A stretch of 64,000 nt of DNA. It comes from Fortiea contorta PCC 7126 (GTDB lineage: Bacteria; Cyanobacteriota; Cyanobacteriia; Cyanobacteriales; Nostocaceae). The translations under genes were made by a program, and so were the position numbers. The stretch is from contig NZ_KB235930.1 of NCBI RefSeq assembly GCF_000332295.1, forward strand, positions 935,895 through 999,894, given 5' to 3'. Numbering within the stretch: the stretch's first letter is position 1; each line of letters starts with the position of its first letter. Shown here one piece after another: positions 50,800-58,958 of this stretch. Under the pieces are notes generated by a model, which worked only from the letters and a program-made list of their open reading frames with translations, was not told where the DNA came from and did not search any database.

Positions 50800-52452
50800 G
50801 TGTCAGTTGAAATTTGGACTATTGTATTGGTCGGGCTTTCTTTCCTGGTCTATATTTACATCGGTTGGCAATCACGAGTTGAAAATACTAAAGACTTTTT
50901 TGTCGCCGGTCAGGGGATACCTTCAATTGCAAATGGTGCAGCGACTGCGGCTGATTGGATGTCTGCGGCTTCGTTTATTTCTATGGCGGGGCTGATTTCT
51001 TTTTTGGGTTATGACGGTTCTATTTATTTGATGGGTTGGACTGGTGGTTATGTATTGTTAGCGTTGCTGCTGGCGCCCTACCTGCGGAAGTTTGGTAAGT
51101 ATACAGTGCCAGATTTTGTGGGCGATCGCTATAATTCCAATATTGCCCGTTTGGTTGCAGTGGTAGCGGCTATTTTCATCTCTCTTACCTATGTAGCTGG
51201 ACAAATGCGGGGTGTGGGGATTGTTTTTAGTCGATTCTTGCAAGTAGACATTAATACAGGCGTGATCATCGGGATGGTGATTGTCGGCTTTTTTGCAGTG
51301 TTGGGTGGAATGAAAGGAATCACCTGGACGCAAGTAGCCCAGTATTTAGTTTTGATTGTGGCTTACTTGATTCCCGCGATCGCGATCGCTTGGTTACTTA
51401 CTGGTAATCCTTTTCCTCAATTAGCATTTTCTTTTAGTGATGTTGCTGACAAGCTCAACAAAGTCCAGTTGGACTTGGGTTTTAAAGAGTACACTCAGCC
51501 ATTTGTGAACAAGTCAATGTTAGATGTCTTGTTCACAACTATTGCTTTGATGGTCGGGACTGCGGGTTTACCTCACATTATCGTCAGGTTTTACACTGTT
51601 CCTAGTGTCCGTGCAGCGCGGTTTTCTGCGGGTTGGGCACTGTTATTTATTGCCATTCTTTATACCACCGCCCCTGCGCTCTCGATGTTTGCTCGCTATA
51701 ACTTGATCGATTCTTTGCACAATCAAACCATCACCCAAGTACAGCAGCTAGATTGGGCGAATAAGTGGGAAAAAACTAAACTCTTGGCTTTTGAAGACAA
51801 AAATCAAGATGGGCGGCTGCAGTTAACCCCCAATAAAGACACCAATGAAATTAAGATTGACCGAGATATTATCGTACTTTCCACCCCAGAGGTAGCGAAA
51901 CTTCCTCCTTGGGTAATTGGTTTAGTAGCTGCGGGCGGGTTAGCAGCGGCTTTATCAACAGCATCCGGTTTGTTGCTAGTAATTTCTAGTTCGATTGCTC
52001 ATGATGTCTACTACCGCATCATCGATTCCAGCGCCTCAGAACAAAAACGAATATTTGTGGGGCGAATTATGGTAGGTTTTTCTCTCGTCTTAGCAGGATA
52101 CTTTGGGGTGAATCCGCCGGGATTTGTCAGTGAGGTGGTGGCTTTTGCTTTTGGTTTAGCGGCTGCTAGCTTTTTTCCAGCGATATTCCTCGGAATATTC
52201 GACAAGCGTACCAATGCTGAAGGTGCGATCGCTGGGATGATTACAGGCTTAATTTTCACCATCATCTACATCATTGGCGTCAAATTCGCAGGTATGCAAC
52301 CATGGTTTTTTGGCGTTTCTGCAGAGGGAATTGGTACTTTGGGTATGGTGATCAACCTAATCGTCACCTTGGTAGTGTCTCGCTTAACACCACCCCCCCC
52401 ACCAGAAATTCAATCCCTGGTGGAAAATCTCCGCACTCCTATGATTGAGTAG
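50800..52452 (+). CDS. Sodium:solute symporter (VC_2705 / ActP-like)
   Basis: A 550-residue SSS-family transporter with about 13 transmembrane helices. Family hallmarks: FVAGQGIPSIANGAATAADWMSAASF, IYLMGWTGGYVLLALLLAPYLRKFG, GTAGLPHIIVRFYTVPS and GGLAAALSTASGLLLVISSS. It probably imports a small carboxylate such as acetate with sodium; this is inferred from the subfamily. Between helices there is a polar loop (about 325-365) with an EF-hand-like DKNQDGRLQL. The start is GTG 50800, nine bases after the small subunit, so the two are co-translated. A run of eight C (52393-52400) encodes Pro near the C-terminus. Confidence 0.9.
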   Translation: MSVEIWTIVLVGLSFLVYIYIGWQSRVENTKDFFVAGQGIPSIANGAATAADWMSAASFISMAGLISFLGYDGSIYLMGWTGGYVLLALLLAPYLRKFGKYTVPDFVGDRYNSNIARLVAVVAAIFISLTYVAGQMRGVGIVFSRFLQVDINTGVIIGMVIVGFFAVLGGMKGITWTQVAQYLVLIVAYLIPAIAIAWLLTGNPFPQLAFSFSDVADKLNKVQLDLGFKEYTQPFVNKSMLDVLFTTIALMVGTAGLPHIIVRFYTVPSVRAARFSAGWALLFIAILYTTAPALSMFARYNLIDSLHNQTITQVQQLDWANKWEKTKLLAFEDKNQDGRLQLTPNKDTNEIKIDRDIIVLSTPEVAKLPPWVIGLVAAGGLAAALSTASGLLLVISSSIAHDVYYRIIDSSASEQKRIFVGRIMVGFSLVLAGYFGVNPPGFVSEVVAFAFGLAAASFFPAIFLGIFDKRTNAEGAIAGMITGLIFTIIYIIGVKFAGMQPWFFGVSAEGIGTLGMVINLIVTLVVSRLTPPPPPEIQSLVENLRTPMIE

Positions 52453-52471
52453 TCAGGAGCATAGCGCCAAG

Positions 52472-52500
52472 GGTGCGTTATGGTTTAGTCCTAACGCACC
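52472..52500 (+). terminator. Hairpin after the symporter gene
   Basis: GGTGCGTTA and TAACGCACC form a perfect 9-bp stem with an 11-base loop, 19 bp after the stop. There is only a weak T-rich tail. Confidence 0.6.
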
Positions 52501-52631
52501 ATCATATTTAGCAGTGTGTTAGACGCTTTTCATCTCAAACAGTCTGTTAAGAGTTCCCTTTTAAACAAGCCGGTATCTGCTATCAACCCGAAGCTGTGAT
52601 CTCTGGTTCAGAATAGAGAAAGCATACCTTT

Positions 52632-52648
52632 ATCAAACCTGAATTGAT
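52632..52648. promoter_or_regulatory. ArsR-type operator overlapping the arsR start
   Basis: ATCAA-N7-TTGAT, a dyad that covers the arsR start codon. It resembles the ATCAA/TTGAT dyads recognised by ArsR/SmtB repressors, and near-identical elements recur upstream of pstS. It would allow autorepression. Confidence 0.5.
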
Positions 52649-52976
52649 GCCCACCTCTTCAACTACCGTCCCTCATTCAATTGTTGCCGGTTTCCATGCC
52701 CTTTCTGACCCGCTCAGAATCGGGGTGATAGAACTGCTACGACAGCGAGAACTCTGCGTGTGTGACTTGTGCGATGTTTTGGATGTCAGTCAATCAAAAT
52801 TATCTTTTCACCTCAAAACCCTCAAGGAAGCTAGCTTAGTTAACTCTCGCCAAGAAGGACGTTGGATTTACTACAGTCTGAATTTACCGCAATTTACAGC
52901 TTTAGAACAGTATTTAGCTGAATATCTGCGCCTGAGTCAGATTTTACCCGCTAATCCTTGTCACAAGCCTTCCTAA
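52647..52976 (+). CDS. arsR: ArsR-type arsenic-responsive repressor
   Basis: A 109-residue winged-helix repressor. Helix 3 carries ELCVCDLCDVL, the same three-Cys As(III) site as in E. coli ArsR (CVCDLC), followed by DVSQSKLSFHLKTLKEASLV as recognition helix and GRWIYYSL. When arsenite binds, the family releases DNA. I take ATG 52647; the ORF can also start at the adjacent TTG. It heads a same-strand cluster arsR, pstS, gap, arsJ. Confidence 0.95.
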   Translation: MPTSSTTVPHSIVAGFHALSDPLRIGVIELLRQRELCVCDLCDVLDVSQSKLSFHLKTLKEASLVNSRQEGRWIYYSLNLPQFTALEQYLAEYLRLSQILPANPCHKPS

Positions 52977-52979
52977 CCC

Positions 52980-52995
52980 ATCAATTTTTTTTGAT
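52980..52995. promoter_or_regulatory. ArsR-type operator upstream of pstS (1)
   Basis: ATCAA-N6-TTGAT, an exact dyad starting 3 bp after the arsR stop and about 98 bp before the chosen pstS start. Confidence 0.6.
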
Positions 52996-53032
52996 TAATT
53001 TTTGTGTATATTGCCTCACTCGTAATTGACAT

Positions 53033-53048
53033 ATCAAGTTTTTTTGAA
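53033..53048. promoter_or_regulatory. ArsR-type operator upstream of pstS (2)
   Basis: ATCAA-N6-TTGAA, one mismatch from the exact dyad, 37 bp downstream of the first (edge to edge) and 44 bp before the pstS start. Together they suggest that pstS has its own arsenic-controlled promoter. Confidence 0.5.
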
Positions 53049-53092
53049 ATGATAGAGATGTACCTTTAATCTCAGTCACATAGGTGAGGTCA

Positions 53093-54154
53093 ATGAACGC
53101 AGTAGCAACAAAATTGGCTCTCGCGTTAGGGATGTTAGCATTAGTATCCAGTTGCACATCTAATACATCCAATTCATCAAATCCAACTCAGCAGACACAA
53201 ACAGCGACAGAAGTTGCTGATTCCCCAAAAGTAGCAGCAATTAGAATCGATGGTTCTAGTACTGTATATCCAATTACAGAGGCGATCGCCAAAGAATATC
53301 AAACCACCGCCAAAAATAGCCCGCCAATCGAAGTGAAGATATCCGGTACTAGCGGCGGGTTTGAGAAATTTTGTGCGGGAGAAATAGATATCAGCAACGC
53401 TTCCCGACCAATTTCTCAAGAAGAGATGGCCGTTTGTAATAAAAATAGCATCAGGTTTATAGAAATACCCGTAGCATTTGACGCCCTGACAATTGCGGTT
53501 AATCCTCAAAACGACTGGGCAAAAGACATCACCATCGCCGAATTGAAAAAAATCTGGGAACCAGCAGCTGAAGGAAAAATCACCCGTTGGAACCAAGTAC
53601 GCCCATCCTGGCCTGACCGTCCACTGACCTTGTACGGTGCTGGTGACAAATCTGGTACCTTTGACTACTTCACCCAAGCCACCGTAGGTAAAGCCAAAGC
53701 CAGCCGCAAAGACTACACCGCCAGTGAAGATGATAACGTCTTAGTTGACGGTATCAGTAAAGACCCTAATGCTTTAGGTTACTTTGGCTTTGCTTATTAT
53801 GAAGCCAACCAAAATAAATTAAAAGTGCTGGCAGTTAACAGCGGTAAAGGTGCCGTTTTACCATCAAGAGCAACAGTAGAAAAAGCCCAATATCAACCAC
53901 TTTCTCGACCCTTATTAATTTACGTCAATCCTTGGTCTGCTCAACAAAATGGTGCAGTATACAAGTTTGTAGATTACTATGTGCGGAATGCATCAAAAAC
54001 CGCTAATTCGGTGGGTTATGTACCTCTACCAGCAGAAGCTTACCAAATTGGTTATGTTCATTTAAACACAGGTAAAGCCGGCACAGTATTTGCGGGAAAA
54101 CCCCAATTTGATTTGACAATCGGCGAATTATTACGCAAACAAAAAGAGTTTTAA
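53093..54154 (+). CDS. pstS: PstS-like phosphate/oxyanion-binding lipoprotein of the ars cluster
   Basis: A substrate-binding lipoprotein with lipobox LVSSC (MNAVATKLALALGMLALVSSC). The PstS fold is shown by IRIDGSSTVYPITEAIAKEY, KISGTSGGFEKFCAGEIDISNASRP, GAGDKSGTFDYFTQA and GISKDPNALGYFGFAY. No PstC, PstA or PstB is adjacent. In arsenic islands such proteins may select phosphate over arsenate, or bind arsenate; sequence alone does not say. I choose ATG 53093, because the in-frame GTG at 53084 overlaps the AGGTGAGG ribosome site. Confidence 0.9.
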   Translation: MNAVATKLALALGMLALVSSCTSNTSNSSNPTQQTQTATEVADSPKVAAIRIDGSSTVYPITEAIAKEYQTTAKNSPPIEVKISGTSGGFEKFCAGEIDISNASRPISQEEMAVCNKNSIRFIEIPVAFDALTIAVNPQNDWAKDITIAELKKIWEPAAEGKITRWNQVRPSWPDRPLTLYGAGDKSGTFDYFTQATVGKAKASRKDYTASEDDNVLVDGISKDPNALGYFGFAYYEANQNKLKVLAVNSGKGAVLPSRATVEKAQYQPLSRPLLIYVNPWSAQQNGAVYKFVDYYVRNASKTANSVGYVPLPAEAYQIGYVHLNTGKAGTVFAGKPQFDLTIGELLRKQKEF

Positions 54155-54277
54155 TCGTAGTCATAAATTCTGACAGGGACGAGTTTGTAGTCAGCAATAG
54201 GTAACTCTTCCCTGTTCCCTGTTCCCTATTCCCTTCTTCAATCAAATAAACCATTTATACCCCGGTGTAAAAAACTG

Positions 54278-55294
54278 ATGAAAATTCGCGTTGGTATCAA
54301 CGGATTTGGTCGCATCGGACGACTAGCTTTGCGGGCTGCTTGGGGCTGGCCAGAATTAGAGTTTGTCCATATTAATGAGATCAAAGGCGGGGCTGTTACA
54401 GCCGCTCATCTATTGAAGTTCGATTCTGTCCACGGGCGTTGGACACCAGAGGTAGTAGCTGAGGGTGAACGTGTTCTGATTGATGGTCAACCCCTCAGTT
54501 TTAGCGAATATTCCCAACCGGGTGATGTTCCTTGGGAAGAAATAGGCGTGGATTTGGTGCTGGAATCCTCCGGTAAATTTCGCACAACTGCAACCCTTGA
54601 TCCTTATTTCAAGCGGGGAGTACAGAAGCTAATCGTGGCTGCTCCGGTGAAGGAAGGAGCGCTAAATATCGTCATGGGAGTTAATGACCATCTATATCAA
54701 CCTGATACCCATCATCTATTGACAGCAGCATCCTGTACCACCAACTGTCTAGCGCCAGTCGTCAAGGTGATTCATGAAGGCCTGGGTATTAAGCATGGAA
54801 TTATTACCACTATTCATGACCACACCAATACTCAAACCATTGTTGATGCGCCGCACAAAGATTTGCGTCGGGCGCGGGCGACTGGTTTATCTCTGATTCC
54901 CACATCCACCGGTTCAGCCACAGCAATCGGGTTGATATATCCAGAACTCAACGGGAAGCTGAATGGTTTAGCGGTGCGAGTCCCACTACTCAATGCTTCT
55001 TTGACAGACTGTGTGTTTGAGGTTGTGCGCCCAACGACGGTAGAAGAGATTAATAGCCTGTTGAAAGCGGCTTCTGAGCAAGCACCACTCAAGGGGATTT
55101 TGGGTTATGAAGAACGCCCTTTAGTATCTATCGATTATAAAGACGATCCTCGCTCCTCCATCATTGATGCTCTCTCCACAATGGTGGTGGATGAGACGCA
55201 AGTGAAAATACTGGCTTGGTATGACAACGAGTGGGGTTACGCCAACCGCATGGTGGAACTCGCTCGTAAAGTGGCTTTGAGTCTCCAGAATTAG
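54278..55294 (+). CDS. gap: ArsJ-associated glyceraldehyde-3-phosphate dehydrogenase
   Basis: A 338-residue GAPDH of the arsenic-linked subgroup: [17 protein letters not shown] (NAD fold), the subgroup pattern [18 protein letters not shown], and catalytic Cys153 in [12 protein letters not shown]. It lacks the classic phosphate-pathway neighbours and sits directly before arsJ. In characterised ars operons this GAPDH uses arsenate in place of phosphate to form 1-arseno-3-phosphoglycerate, which ArsJ exports and which then breaks down outside to arsenate. Confidence 0.93.
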   Translation: MKIRVGINGFGRIGRLALRAAWGWPELEFVHINEIKGGAVTAAHLLKFDSVHGRWTPEVVAEGERVLIDGQPLSFSEYSQPGDVPWEEIGVDLVLESSGKFRTTATLDPYFKRGVQKLIVAAPVKEGALNIVMGVNDHLYQPDTHHLLTAASCTTNCLAPVVKVIHEGLGIKHGIITTIHDHTNTQTIVDAPHKDLRRARATGLSLIPTSTGSATAIGLIYPELNGKLNGLAVRVPLLNASLTDCVFEVVRPTTVEEINSLLKAASEQAPLKGILGYEERPLVSIDYKDDPRSSIIDALSTMVVDETQVKILAWYDNEWGYANRMVELARKVALSLQN

Positions 55295-55341
55295 TGTGCA
55301 TTGAGTATAAATCCTGATTTTCTTCACCACCCCATCACCTT

Positions 55342-56604
55342 ATGGCTTCCTCTACAGCTTCTCGCGCTAATTTCAAGAACTATATTCTGGTAACGCTGGC
55401 TTATTGGGGCTTCACCCTAACTGATGGGGCGCTGCGAATGCTGGTGTTGCTCTATTTCAACAAAATCGGTTATACGCCGCTGCAAATCGCGTTTTTGTTT
55501 CTGTTTTATGAAGTGTTTGGTGTTGTCACCAACTTTTTAGGCGGTTGGATTGGTTCTCAATTGGGACTGAAGGTGACGCTTTACACTGGTATTGGACTAC
55601 AGATTTTTTCTTTGGTGATGCTGTCGTTCCTTAATCCCAGTTGGGTACAGTGGTTTGCAGTCCTTTATGTGATGGTGGCTCAGGCTTTTTCTGGGATTGC
55701 TAAAGATTTAACGAAGATGAGTTCTAAGAGTGCTATTCGCTTGGTGGTACCTCAAGAGGCTCAGTCATCTTTGTTTAAGTGGGTAGCAGTGTTGACGGGT
55801 TCTAAGAATGCTCTCAAGGGCGTTGGTTTCTTTATCGGTAGCGCCCTTTTGGCTGCGGTTGGTTTCATCAATTCCCTCTGGATTATGGCTGGGGGACTAA
55901 GCTTGATTATGTTCACCGGGCTGATGTTACCGCGAGGAATGGGCAAAATTAAGAAGAAAATCAAGTTTAGTCAATTGTTTTCTAAGAGCCAAGAAATTAA
56001 TGTTCTTTCGGCGGCGCGATTTTTTTTGTTTGGTTCTCGTGATGTCTGGTTTGTGGTAGGTTTGCCAGTATTTTTACGTAGTGTGTTGGGTTGGTCTTTT
56101 TATCAGGTCGGGGGTTTCTTGGCTTGTTGGGTGATTGGTTATGGTATAATTCAATCCTCTGCACCAGCGTTAATTCAGCGATTTGGTTCTGGGCGTCCAC
56201 CACAAGCCAAAACTATTCAATTTTGGACATTTGCGCTGACAGCTGTACCTGCAGCGATCGCTCTGGCTCTCCAATTTGGTATGCCTGCAAATATAGCGAT
56301 CGTGGGTGGATTGATGATTTTTGGTGTGGTGTTCGCTTTTAACTCAGCGGTTCATTCCTACTTGGTCTTGGCTTTTACCGATGACGATAAAGTGGCGCTG
56401 AATGTTGGCTTTTATTACATGGCTAACTCTGGTGGTCGTTTGGTTGGTACTGTATTATCTGGTTTGGTTTACCAGCTTTTTGGTTTGGTGGGTTGTTTGT
56501 GGACATCGATGTTTTTTGTACTTGCAGCCGCAGTAGTTACACTGAAATTACCGAACCCCCAACCAAGCAAAGCGATCGCCTGGAAGGCTGGAGATGGAGA
56601 ATAG
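55342..56604 (+). CDS. arsJ: ArsJ organoarsenical efflux permease (MFS)
   Basis: A 420-residue permease with about 11-12 transmembrane helices. ArsJ signatures: NYILVTLAYWGFTLTDGALRML at the start, LLYFNKIGYTPLQIAFLFLFYE, GIAKDLTKMSSKSAIRLV and RDVWFVVGLPVFL. It is predicted to export 1-arseno-3-phosphoglycerate made by the preceding GAPDH. The gap is 47 bp; the two genes should share a transcript. The stop lies 21 bp from the convergent histidine-kinase-like gene. Confidence 0.93.
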   Translation: MASSTASRANFKNYILVTLAYWGFTLTDGALRMLVLLYFNKIGYTPLQIAFLFLFYEVFGVVTNFLGGWIGSQLGLKVTLYTGIGLQIFSLVMLSFLNPSWVQWFAVLYVMVAQAFSGIAKDLTKMSSKSAIRLVVPQEAQSSLFKWVAVLTGSKNALKGVGFFIGSALLAAVGFINSLWIMAGGLSLIMFTGLMLPRGMGKIKKKIKFSQLFSKSQEINVLSAARFFLFGSRDVWFVVGLPVFLRSVLGWSFYQVGGFLACWVIGYGIIQSSAPALIQRFGSGRPPQAKTIQFWTFALTAVPAAIALALQFGMPANIAIVGGLMIFGVVFAFNSAVHSYLVLAFTDDDKVALNVGFYYMANSGGRLVGTVLSGLVYQLFGLVGCLWTSMFFVLAAAVVTLKLPNPQPSKAIAWKAGDGE

Positions 56605-56625
56605 ATATATCTATGTTCCCGTTCG

Positions 56626-58173
56626 TTAAAAACTAGCCTGTTTGGCTTTATCAATATAGTGTTTAGCTGTAGAATTGATTTCAATTACAAATTCTGTACC
56701 TTGTCCTAGTTGGGAATTGCACTTGAGTTTACCTTGATGTTTGTCTACAATAATTTGTTGACTAATTGATAGTCCCAAACCCTGAGCTTTTCCTAATGGC
56801 TTGGTGGTAAAAAAGGGGTCAAATATTTTCCTTTGAATATGGGGTAATATCCCTTTACCATTGTCTGCTATACGTACGAGTACTTTGGTTTTTTTAGCTA
56901 TTTGCTGATTAATGACTCTAGAATCATGGGTATTAGCTAGTGATAAATGGCTTTTGATGATTTCTGTGCGAATCCAAATCCTCGGAATCCATGAGGAATC
57001 ATGATTCATCCTTTCTTCTAAGGCATCAACGGCATTAGTTAAGATATTCATGAACACCTGATTTAACTCGCCAGCATAACACTCAACTAAAGGTAATTCG
57101 CCAAAATTTTTAATCACCTCAATTCCCGTTCTCTCAGGCTTTTCTTTAAGACGAGGTTGCAAAATTCTCAATACACTCTCTAGACCATCATGGATGTTAA
57201 CTTTTGTCAAGCAACTTTCTTCTAGCCCAAGAAAGTTTTGCCAAGCGAAGACAATTTCTTGAAGGCGCTCTGAGCCGGCGCGAATTGACCATAGCAGTTG
57301 TAAGAAGTCTGTCTTGACAAAAGCCAGATCAAGATTTCGCAGATATGCGGCGACTGTGGGATGAGGCTTGGGGTGGTGATGTTGGTAAAGTTCAATGAGC
57401 TTAATTAGGTCTTCTGCATATTGACTGACGGGTTGGAGATTTTTGTTAATAAAATTAACAGAACTATGAGTTTCGTTAGCCATATCAGCCACTAACCGAC
57501 CAATGTTAGCCATTTTTTCCGTCTGTAATAACTGCCTTTGGGTATATTGCAATTCTTCTGTGGTAATTTGTAATTGCTGTGATGCTTCCCTGGCTTGAGC
57601 TTCGGCTAATTGGAGTTGCTCCCAAAGTTGGAATTGTTGGATAGCGATCGCTATTTCTGTACTTAATTGTTTTAAAGACTCTAACTTCCAATCTTGCCAC
57701 TGATAAGATGGCTCAGAGTTGTGAGCAATCAACAATCCCCACAAGAATTTTTGGTGATTGTCCAGATTTGGCAAAAGAATCGGGATGACTAAATTAGTTT
57801 TTACCTCAAAAGCCCGCATTCCGGGAATTTGTCTCCAGATAGCGATAATATCAGGAATATCCCAATCATGGGCTGAGGTTGAAGCTAGCGCTACCGACTC
57901 AAAGGCTATCTCACCCCTGCTATCGGGATGGAAACGATAAATTGCTATTTGCTCAATTTGCAAAACTTGCTGTATTTGCGCTAAAGCAGTCTGCAGCATC
58001 GGCTCTAGTTGAGCATGAGAATACACAAGCTCACGAACGAATTGCAGTAGTTGTTCCCGCTGTTGGTGCTGCTGTAAAACTTCTGGGTTCCACATTTGAT
58101 CTGCGACAGTTTGAAAGCTTTGTGCTGAGAATTGAGCTTCCGTCTGTTGAGTAGTGGGTTCTTGGATATGCAT
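56626..58173 (-). CDS. GAF histidine-kinase-like protein without the canonical phospho-acceptor His
   Basis: About 515 residues, with no membrane segment. An N-terminal GAF domain (LVYSHAQLEPMLQTALAQIQQ to LSTEIAIAIQQF) leads into a coiled coil and a HisKA-like bundle. Here the H-box reads LVADMANETHSSVNFI, whereas the kinase at 3273-9212 has LVAGVAHEMNNPLSFI. The His is Asn (codon 57475-57477) and a His stands three residues later. The ATPase domain looks intact: NQVFMNILTNAVDALEER, VRIADNGKGI and FDPFFTTKPLGKAQGLGLS. I choose ATG 58173 (MHIQEPTTQQ); the frame is open to a TTG at 58254. It may be a pseudokinase or ATP-binding partner of another kinase. Confidence 0.85.
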   Translation of the reverse strand: MHIQEPTTQQTEAQFSAQSFQTVADQMWNPEVLQQHQQREQLLQFVRELVYSHAQLEPMLQTALAQIQQVLQIEQIAIYRFHPDSRGEIAFESVALASTSAHDWDIPDIIAIWRQIPGMRAFEVKTNLVIPILLPNLDNHQKFLWGLLIAHNSEPSYQWQDWKLESLKQLSTEIAIAIQQFQLWEQLQLAEAQAREASQQLQITTEELQYTQRQLLQTEKMANIGRLVADMANETHSSVNFINKNLQPVSQYAEDLIKLIELYQHHHPKPHPTVAAYLRNLDLAFVKTDFLQLLWSIRAGSERLQEIVFAWQNFLGLEESCLTKVNIHDGLESVLRILQPRLKEKPERTGIEVIKNFGELPLVECYAGELNQVFMNILTNAVDALEERMNHDSSWIPRIWIRTEIIKSHLSLANTHDSRVINQQIAKKTKVLVRIADNGKGILPHIQRKIFDPFFTTKPLGKAQGLGLSISQQIIVDKHQGKLKCNSQLGQGTEFVIEINSTAKHYIDKAKQASF

Positions 58174-58958
58174 AGCTGCTGGTACGATGAGGAAAATATC
58201 CTGAGCGTCTCTGTCTACGCTGTCTTTTGCACTTTGACAATCCAGGGACGCCAAAGTGCGAATATGCTAACAAATTATTAACTTCGTTAACAAGGCTGTG
58301 AATAAACCGGGTTAGCCTTAGCAATTAGTAGCCTGTGTAACTAATGTTGGTGAGTTCGCACTCAGCATTTAATTACTTATAGCAACGGACATATTAGTTA
58401 GGTCATCAAACCGGGAATGGGAAACACGGAAATGACCTCAGCTATGCTGCGACTGCTATAAAAGTCCAGAAATCAAGTCTTGACTACAAACTGTTTCGTC
58501 TTTTTACCACCAAAGTTGCAATAAAAGTCAACCTTAGCTGGTTTACAGGGCTACTCATCCGGACATATGTCAAGCCACAGTTACTAATGTTGGATGGAAG
58601 CTAGAAAAAGGTAAACGGAAAAATGTAACCTCCGTAACGCTAATTGATGAGATTTTGCCAAAAACTAGCTACATTATTTCCACATCTAGCCTCAATATTT
58701 TGATGTTACAAGTATGTGAATTTGCGTAATACATAAAAAATCATACTTAATTATTTATGTAATTGAAGTCTACGATCAAATCAGGTCAAATATTTCAGAC
58801 AAAAAGACGATTGTCAAGATTTATTTGTAGCTTTCTTTTTGTAAAAGCAGATTTTACTACAATCAGAGAAGATACATAGAGATTTAGCCTCTCCATCTAA
58901 ACTTTTACAAAGAAAAATAAATCGAGGACAATTCACACAGAAGAAGAGCTGATGACGA
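58174..58958. other. Divergent spacer, kinase-like gene to AAA-GGDEF gene
   Basis: About 785 bp of AT-rich sequence with promoters for two divergent signalling genes. The first 80 bp may encode an extended N-terminus of the kinase-like protein. No repeats of note, no RNA gene and no operator recognised. Confidence 0.4.
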
